Source of the DNA: Bacillus sp. F19
Lineage (GTDB): Bacteria > Bacillota > Bacilli > Bacillales > Bacillaceae
DNA: 64,000 nucleotides
Direction: 5' to 3'
Assembly (NCBI GenBank): GCA_023823795.1
Contig: CP085711.1
Span: 1 to 64,000, forward strand
Below are positions 59,301-64,000 of the stretch, piece by piece. The notes under the pieces were generated by a model. It saw nothing but the letters and a program-made list of their open reading frames with translations, did not search any database and had not been told where the DNA came from. Position numbers and translations under genes: made by a program. Positions within the stretch are counted from its first letter, which is position 1. Each line of letters opens with the position of its first letter.

Positions 59301-59991
59301 GACAACAAGCATTAGCGTATCTGCAAAGCCTGCTGAACTAGTAGCCCACTGGAAGTTCGATGAAGGCTCCGGTACAACCGTCGGCGATTCTTCAGGCAAC
59401 AGCAACACCGGAACTCTGGTTAACAACCCGACTTGGACCGATTCGGGCAAAGGCGGAGCGCTTGCTTTCAGCGGCGGCTCAAGGGCCGAGTTCAACTCTT
59501 CGGCAACTTTGAATAAAACAGGTGACGAGTCCGTGTCGTTGTGGTTCAAGACTTCTCAGCCTGCAACCGGCAACGCGAACCTTTTCCGTCAAGATAAGCG
59601 TTTCACGGCTCTTCAGTTGACAAGCGGGGGTCAAGCTCGCGTGGCCTATTGGCCCAATGCTTCATCCAGTTATAAAGCGCTGGCGTTTCCATGGACCTAC
59701 AACGATAACAAATGGCATCATTATGTGGCTTCCTACGATCATTCAACTGGGCTGAAGATTTATGTCGACGGTAACTTAGTGGCAAGCAATACAACGAATC
59801 TCGGACCGCTTCCGACTGTGACGAATAAAATCGTGCTGGGAGCCAACGAATCCGGCGGGGAAGCTTACAATGGACTGCTGGACGACGTTCGCGTATTTGA
59901 CCTCGCGTTGACTCAGGACGAAGTAAGGCAATTGAGTGATCAACAACCGCCAACGACAACGGACAATGCGCCAAGCGGCTCGGTCAATTAA
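56332..59991 (+). CDS. Secreted GH92 glycosidase, possible mannose-phosphodiester uncapping type
   Basis: 1219 residues. Signal peptide to about 30, F5/8-type C (CBM32) domain about 43-183, GH92 N-terminal beta domain and (alpha/alpha)6 catalytic domain about 195-885, Big_4 domain about 900-1005, LamG/concanavalin domain about 1008-1208. GH92 landmarks: GLVSLGPDSDGGAFSGYYY, GWTTWDDFRKY, VPHDVQGL, PSMDDDAGAMSSWFVYSAMG (catalytic-base Asp cluster). The general-acid motif EGNAW reads YQGNLWHY, with Gln684 for Glu. That substitution is described for GH92 enzymes hydrolysing mannose-alpha-1-phosphate-6-mannose, which need no acid. ATG 56,332 follows GGGAGGA. TAA at 59,989 interrupts a frame that continues as a further domain. 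Confidence 0.88.
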   Translation: MGKKLLSMFMIVLILLTMMEPLSSDSVMAVSESHPQESKTTNVALNAKATASGQCNEYENPSFAVDGRTDTKWCDNSGTAQKWLELDLGKEYNINQWVVQNACIGESKNCPYWNTNSFRLQMSEDGKTWEDIDVVKDNYQTIVDRYVPTFKGRYIRLYLDKPSTQDSNARIYELELYGTDVEQTPAYPEINKKPVDYVDPFINTLGDNGQTNPGPTTPFGLVSLGPDSDGGAFSGYYYQDKYLKGFSHLRFSGVGCSGAGGNILMKPGIGSFTNDSKKYKEKYDKNSEEASPGYYKVKLESDIEVELTASKRVGFHKYKFPKSQDGYVLIDLANSYAGMLDASLKVENNNEISGYITGKNVCGHGYYKMYYSIQFDQDFDSYQSWSGDAVGDDESRSGTKIGVFAKFDTNKNQEIKAKVGLSPISVEEAKYERDHDIPNWNFDQQRSKTRKIWSKLLNKVEITDNDEENKTIFYTQLYHSFLHPNNVTSSKGEFRAARDENTIRSTSEFGKDFEYYSGWTTWDDFRKYSLYSILAPQEFDNIVKSMVDVYKTRGSYVQWGQGYWPSPTVRNEFNGAVILDAYTKGFDDFDAYTALQGMAVDTDHYVPNKVSGALEKAYSAYYPMKLASLLGDKATYLKYREIALSYQDLWNPTQKDDQQNVRGFFTPNAETVASVSKINEFAYQGNLWHYRWFVPHDVQGLAKLRGSSEKLADDLEYFFEIDEYMAINEPDIQAPYMFNYLGKPYLTQKYVREYTTEVVTQKYHNHGLYALPIKSRVYRADPEGYLPSMDDDAGAMSSWFVYSAMGLFPGNPGDPYYMIGSPIFSEMTLHLEKGKSFTIKANDVSSKNRYIQEAKLNRKSFDQAWISYEDIMKGGKLEFQMGSTPNKEWGADPSKTPPSTDFTKEVILKLNSITVPAPVKVAIGTAKTAEALGLPEKIALVTDGGNVDASVNWDVNSASYDPTATTAQTFTVTGKVTLPIGVTNPNSVPLTTSISVSAKPAELVAHWKFDEGSGTTVGDSSGNSNTGTLVNNPTWTDSGKGGALAFSGGSRAEFNSSATLNKTGDESVSLWFKTSQPATGNANLFRQDKRFTALQLTSGGQARVAYWPNASSSYKALAFPWTYNDNKWHHYVASYDHSTGLKIYVDGNLVASNTTNLGPLPTVTNKIVLGANESGGEAYNGLLDDVRVFDLALTQDEVRQLSDQQPPTTTDNAPSGSVN

Positions 59992-60390
59992 GATGTCACT
60001 GTAACCTTAAGCGCGAGCGATAACGAATCGGGTGTAGCCAATACTTACTACACGGTAAACGATGGCGCTGAGCAAACGGGAACTTCCATCGTATTGTCAG
60101 AAGAAGGCGTGCATAAGCTTGTATATTGGAGTGTAGACAAAGCAGGCAACGTGGAACGGGCACAAACAGTATCCGTTAGCATCGATAAGACCGCGCCGGA
60201 GGTCGAGGTGACTGTACCGGGAGACAACAGCATTTATGAAGATTCCGGGGATTTGACGCTTAAGTTTGCATTGACGGATAACTTGTCGGTCCCGGCTTTC
60301 CCCAGGAAGCCATGTCACTCGCTTTGCATTGTTCCCAATTTATTAAGGTTGCACCGGAGATCTCCAACTTTGTTCTCCTTATTATGGTGA
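59992..60390 (+). pseudogene. Detached C-terminal domain of the GH92 gene
   Basis: Directly after the TAA the same frame continues DVTVTLSASDNESGVANTYY, TVNDGAEQTGTSIVLSEEGV HKLVYWSVDKAGN and SIDKTAPEVEV, an OmpL47/Ig-like domain that normally follows LamG domains in such enzymes. Coding similarity ends near 60,290 (LKFALTDNLS), where unrelated sequence is joined. A CAA-to-TAA change and a deletion would explain the structure. The region is GC-richer than the catalytic part. Confidence 0.75.
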
Positions 60391-60456
60391 TTGGGCTTAT
60401 GACAGCCGGAAGGGTAGGCGTGAGCCGAAAGAAATGTTTATATTTTGATATTAAAT

Positions 60457-60498
60457 AAAAGAGATGGAATATGACTCAATCATAAACCATCTCTTTTT
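60457..60498. terminator. Bidirectional terminator between GH92 and LacI genes
   Basis: AAAAGAGATGG pairs with CCATCTCTTTT around a 19-nt loop; T/A tracts on both sides. Confidence 0.8.
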
Positions 60499-60527
60499 TA
60501 CTTGAAAGCTTTATTCACAAACATTTT

Positions 60528-61538
60528 TTAGAGTTTCTGTGACGATTTTCTAATCAGCACTTGCGGCGGAAGAATCACTTTTTGCTTTTCTTTAGGACCG
60601 TTGCCTTCAATTCTTTCAATAAGAAGTTGGATACCAATATAGCCGAAATTATAGGCAGGCTGTGAAGCTACGGTCAAAAACGGATTAAAGTCAGGTATCG
60701 GATCAGGATCATCAAAACAAACGATTGCGATATCTTTAGGTACATGAATATTTAACTCACGAAGGCTTTTAATTGTATCGATCGCAATAAAGTTGTTTGC
60801 AGCAAAAATCGCAGTCGGTTTTTCATCATCTGGCAGAGACATCATCTTCTTAATAAGTGGATATGCATCATTCTGCATGAAAGAAAGATTTGCCAAAAGT
60901 TTTTTATTTGGTTTTATCCCGGCGAGTTGCAATGTTTCGATAAAAGCTTTTTCCCTTGCACGAGCAGTTGAAACATTGGACGGTCCATTGATTAATGCAA
61001 TTCTGGAATGTCCCTCGTCGATTAAGTGCTCGATTAATTTTCGTGTTCCTTGATAGTTATCTCCAAGTACAAGATCACAATCTATTTCCGGGATCTCCCT
61101 GTCAATTAAAACAAACGGTATTTTATTTTTGATAAGTGTTCTAAGATTTTTTTTCGACTCATCCCCTGAAGGAGCTATTAAAACCCCATCGACTCCTGCT
61201 GAAAGAAGCATTTTAACATATTCCGATTCTTTTCCCAAGCTTTCATCACTATTACTAAGAAGGAGGCGATAGCCCATTTGTTTTGCCTTATCCTCCGCAC
61301 CGCGTGCCACCTTTGTGTAAAAAGGATTTGTAATATCCGTGATGATCAAGGAAAGTATTTTCGTTTCTTTTAAAATTAAACTTCTTGCTGCATTATTTGG
61401 AATATAGTTGAGTTCCTCTATAACTTTTTCAACGTTTTTTCTTGTCTTTTCACTAATTTTTCCAGAGTTGTTGATTACTCTGGATACTGTCATTGGAGAA
61501 ACGTTAGCCTTTTTAGCGATATCATAAATGGTAACCAT
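60528..61538 (-). CDS. LacI-family transcriptional regulator
   Basis: 336 residues. LacI HTH at the N-terminus (TIYDIAKKANVSPMTVSRVI NNSGKISEKTR) with hinge helix YIPNNAARSL, then a periplasmic-binding-like effector domain (ILSLIITDITNPFYTKVARG AED, SAGVDGVLIAPSG, VCFDDPDPIPDFNPFLTVAS QP). Divergent from the GH95 gene, with two identical palindromic operators between them, so it most likely represses both. The inducer is presumably a sugar released by the locus's glycosidases. Confidence 0.92.
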   Translation of the reverse strand: MVTIYDIAKKANVSPMTVSRVINNSGKISEKTRKNVEKVIEELNYIPNNAARSLILKETKILSLIITDITNPFYTKVARGAEDKAKQMGYRLLLSNSDESLGKESEYVKMLLSAGVDGVLIAPSGDESKKNLRTLIKNKIPFVLIDREIPEIDCDLVLGDNYQGTRKLIEHLIDEGHSRIALINGPSNVSTARAREKAFIETLQLAGIKPNKKLLANLSFMQNDAYPLIKKMMSLPDDEKPTAIFAANNFIAIDTIKSLRELNIHVPKDIAIVCFDDPDPIPDFNPFLTVASQPAYNFGYIGIQLLIERIEGNGPKEKQKVILPPQVLIRKSSQKL

Positions 61539-61614
61539 GTGAATGATCCTTTCTAAATCTGAGTTTTCCTATTATTAATATAGTTTATAATCAGGGTGAC
61601 ATCAATATTTAACA

Positions 61615-61628
61615 TGTTATCGATAACT
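61615..61628. promoter_or_regulatory. LacI-type operator 1
   Basis: TGTTATCGATAACT; the central GTTATCGATAAC is a perfect 12-bp palindrome with the CG centre usual for LacI-family sites. It is 76 bp upstream of the regulator's start codon. Confidence 0.75.
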
Positions 61629-61721
61629 CACTTTAATCTGTTTATTACTTCGTTATATCCTCTTGGCACGGCTTTCTTTTTTTAAAATTCCTTAGTGTTG
61701 AAAAGTGATTAAAAAAATTGA

Positions 61722-61750
61722 TTGACATCAAAACAAACATTTGTTAATTT
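61722..61750 (+). promoter_or_regulatory. SigA-type promoter of the GH95 gene
   Basis: TTGACA, 17-bp spacer, TAATTT. Operator 2 begins three bases after the -10 box, so a bound repressor would cover the transcription start. Confidence 0.7.
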
Positions 61751-61752
61751 TG

Positions 61753-61766
61753 TGTTATCGATAACA
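61753..61766. promoter_or_regulatory. LacI-type operator 2
   Basis: TGTTATCGATAACA is a perfect 14-bp palindrome identical in its core to operator 1; centre-to-centre distance 138 bp. Confidence 0.78.
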
Positions 61767-61976
61767 TACAGAAAAGTCAGAAAAATATTATTTGCAATGT
61801 TTGTACCATAGTTGTTGCTTGAAAAGGTTTTCACTCATTCCTTGAATTCGCAACTACTCTTTTTATTGTACAAAAGTCAGATATGAGGGGGTATTTTGAA
61901 TGAAATAGTTTGATAGATGTATTACATTTTTGGCATATTTATCACTAGTTTAAGTACAAAAGGAGGAAGTTTTAAT

Positions 61977-64000
61977 TTGGCTAAGAAACATCCGATAAAG
62001 TTACTATTGTCCTCGAGTCTTTTTTTCATTCTTTCACTTATACTGATTTTTAGTAGTGTAGTTGACACAATTTCTAATGTCAAAGCAAAAGAAGAAAAGG
62101 GAAGTGAAGCTTCTTCAATGAACGGCATTACATATACCGGAAAAGCAGGACCACCAGATTCCGACCTTGCATTATGGTACCGACAGCCAGCTGTGAATTG
62201 GGAAAAAGAAGCTTTACCAATCGGAAACGGCTATATGGGTGCAATGATTTTCGGTGGTGTAAACCAAGAACACATCCAATTCAATGAAAAAACGCTTTGG
62301 ACAGGAGGTCCAGGTGAGTGGGAAGGTTATACAGGAGGTAACTGGGCAGAACAAAATCTAGAGCCGTTGGCCAAGATTCGCCGTCTGATTGAGCATGAAA
62401 AATGGGGTGAAGCTGATCAGGCGGCATATGGTCTCATGAACACTGATCGTGCATTTGGTGCGTATCAAAATTTTGGAGATATTTACCTTGATTTTGATTC
62501 TCCATCAAAAGTGGAAAACTACCGCCGTGAGCTTGACCTGAAGAATGGTGTTGCACGAGTTACTTACACAGTGGACGGTGTAACCTATAAACGAGAATAT
62601 TTCGCTAGTTACCCTGACAAAGTGGTAGTAATGCATTTAACAGCAAGTGAACGCGGGAAATTGAGTTTTGCCACCCATTTAACATCACCGCACAAGGATA
62701 CAAACGTTACTGCTTCTGACGGAAGATTACAATTGACGGGCAGTTTAAGCAATAAGATGAACTTTGAGTCACAATTGCAGGTAATGAACGAGGGAGGCTC
62801 ACTAGAAACTGGTGCTGACAAAGTCAATGTACAAAATGCCGACGCTGTTACAATTATTTTGACTGCGGGTACGGACTACGAGCATAAATACCCGACATAT
62901 AAGCGGGAACATCCGCATACCCGTGTAACGGCAAACCTTGATGCTGCATCGGTAAAATCCTATAATACACTACTTAGCGCTCATGAAGAGGACTATCATG
63001 AGTTATTCAATAGAGTCGAACTCAATATTGGCCAAAAACAGCCCCAAGTCCCAACTGATGAGCTGTTAAAGTCCTATACAGGCAATAAACAAGACAGTCA
63101 AAGTCGAGCTCTTGAAAACATCTTCTTTCAGTATGGACGGTACCTGCTAATTAGCTCATCCCGAACAGGTTCATTGCCAGCTAATTTACAGGGTGTTTGG
63201 AATAACTCAACTAAGCCGCCATGGAGTTCAGACTACCATGTGAACATTAACTTGCAGATGAATTACTGGCCAGCGGAAGTAACAAACCTTAGTGAAACGA
63301 CCCTTCCATTGTTCGATTACATCGATAAAATGCAGGAAAGAGGAAGTGAAACCGCGCGAATCCATTTCGGAGCGGACGGATGGGTAACCCATAATGAAAT
63401 GAACATATTCGACCATACAGGGCCGAAGAATTGGTGGTCGTCATTCTACTTTCCTGAGGCCGCAGCGTGGCTGACTCAACATTTATGGGAACATTATGCC
63501 TTTACGAAAGATGAAAAGTTTCTTAAGGAAACAGCTTATCCAATCATGAAAGACGCTGCAGAGTTCTGGATCGATAACCTTGTTGTTGATCCTAAAGACG
63601 GAAAACTTATCGCCACACCAAGCTACTCACCTGAACAAGGTTCATATTCCGGCGGAGCATCTATGTCACAACAGATTATTTGGGATTTGTTCACAAACAC
63701 GCTCGAAGCGAGTGAGATTTTACACGCAGACAAGAAATTCCGTGAACAGTTGAACGAGATGAAACAGAAGCTCGATCCAGGTTTACGGATAGGCTCGTGG
63801 GGACAATTGCAAGAATGGAAACAAGACTGGGATGACCCGAACAATACACATAGACATGTGTCACACTTGTTTGCATTGCATCCGGGCCGACAAATTTCCC
63901 CGTTAACTATGCCTGAATATGCTGAGGCTGCAAAGGTGTCACTTACTGCCCGTGGTGATGGGGGTACGGGATGGAGTAAAGCATGGAAAATCAACTTCTG
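61977..64000 (+). CDS. Secreted GH95 alpha-L-fucosidase-type enzyme, 3' end beyond window
   Basis: At least 674 residues, open to the end of the window. TTG start with AAAGGAGG about 9 nt upstream. N-terminal signal or anchor (KLLLSSSLFFILSLILIFSS), then the GH95 N-domain (LWYRQPAVNWEKEALPIGNG YMGAMIFGG, FNEKTLWTGGPGEW) and the (alpha/alpha)6 catalytic part: NLQGVWNNSTKPPWSSDYHV with NINLQMNYWPAEVTNLSE (catalytic Asn pair), TPSYSPEQGS (catalytic Glu), HRHVSHLFALHPG, and GGTGWSKAWKINF at the cut. GH95 enzymes remove alpha-1,2-fucose or alpha-L-galactose from glycans. Controlled by the divergent LacI regulator. Confidence 0.9.
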   Translation, partial: MAKKHPIKLLLSSSLFFILSLILIFSSVVDTISNVKAKEEKGSEASSMNGITYTGKAGPPDSDLALWYRQPAVNWEKEALPIGNGYMGAMIFGGVNQEHIQFNEKTLWTGGPGEWEGYTGGNWAEQNLEPLAKIRRLIEHEKWGEADQAAYGLMNTDRAFGAYQNFGDIYLDFDSPSKVENYRRELDLKNGVARVTYTVDGVTYKREYFASYPDKVVVMHLTASERGKLSFATHLTSPHKDTNVTASDGRLQLTGSLSNKMNFESQLQVMNEGGSLETGADKVNVQNADAVTIILTAGTDYEHKYPTYKREHPHTRVTANLDAASVKSYNTLLSAHEEDYHELFNRVELNIGQKQPQVPTDELLKSYTGNKQDSQSRALENIFFQYGRYLLISSSRTGSLPANLQGVWNNSTKPPWSSDYHVNINLQMNYWPAEVTNLSETTLPLFDYIDKMQERGSETARIHFGADGWVTHNEMNIFDHTGPKNWWSSFYFPEAAAWLTQHLWEHYAFTKDEKFLKETAYPIMKDAAEFWIDNLVVDPKDGKLIATPSYSPEQGSYSGGASMSQQIIWDLFTNTLEASEILHADKKFREQLNEMKQKLDPGLRIGSWGQLQEWKQDWDDPNNTHRHVSHLFALHPGRQISPLTMPEYAEAAKVSLTARGDGGTGWSKAWKINF

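Larger units (their letters stand above)
61539..61976. other. Divergent LacI/GH95 control region
   Basis: Holds two operators, the GH95 promoter and a leader of about 210 nt before the TTG start. No gene. Confidence 0.7.

Overview
The window reads as the chromosome of a spore-forming, low-GC Bacillaceae. The evidence is AT-rich codon use, strong GGAGG ribosome sites, several TTG/GTG starts, a YhcN-type sporulation lipoprotein, an orphan germinant-receptor B subunit, a SigV-RsiV-OatA lysozyme-response module, and IS231-, IS6-, IS3- and IS110-type elements. I cannot place it to species. No tRNA, rRNA or CRISPR array was found.

Layout. 0-5 kb: a DUF4256 gene, then the peptidoglycan O-acetyltransferase OatA divergent from an ECF sigma factor and its anti-sigma factor; both sides carry an identically spaced ECF-type promoter. 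5-10.7 kb: a rifampin phosphotransferase, a stop-bearing remnant of a second copy, a frameshifted TfoX-C gene, two small genes and an IS3-family element. 11-14 kb: a secreted beta-propeller protein, and a frameshifted MerR regulator with a 19-bp-spacer promoter ahead of two SRPBCC proteins. 15-24.5 kb: solitary metabolic genes (methyltransferase, M29 aminopeptidase, MaoC hydratase, ClC channel, pyruvate oxidase, FabZ) separated by long gaps holding dispersed repeats and gene remnants (resolvase, response regulator, a T-box-like leader with a truncated amino-acid permease). 24.8-36 kb: a mobile-element zone with an IS110 element, an IS110 fragment, IS231-type solo ends, a 128-bp MITE, a complete IS231-like element with 12-bp target repeats, and an internally deleted IS6 element. 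The IS6 element abuts a 1-kb, about 99% identical partial copy of the sugar-sensor genes found at 48.8 kb.

36-48 kb: an RRNPP-type (PlcR/NprR-like) regulator, a 2255-residue S8 protease flanked by two truncated S8 fragments, and a RadC/zinc-ribbon islet of different composition. 48.5-64 kb: a coherent glycan-utilisation locus. It contains a membrane-anchored sugar-binding sensor, a YesM-type kinase and a YesN-type regulator in overlapping genes; a carbohydrate ABC importer behind a consensus cre site; a broken GH92 gene; a secreted GH92 enzyme; a LacI regulator with two identical operators; and a divergent GH95 fucosidase-type gene that starts with TTG and runs off the window. The GH92 enzyme has Gln where the family's general-acid Glu is expected. 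This is the hallmark reported for mannose-phosphodiester 'uncapping' GH92 enzymes and suggests phosphomannan as a possible substrate.

Overall the window mixes an intact carbohydrate-acquisition system and a cell-envelope stress module with an unusually high load of decayed genes and small repeats.
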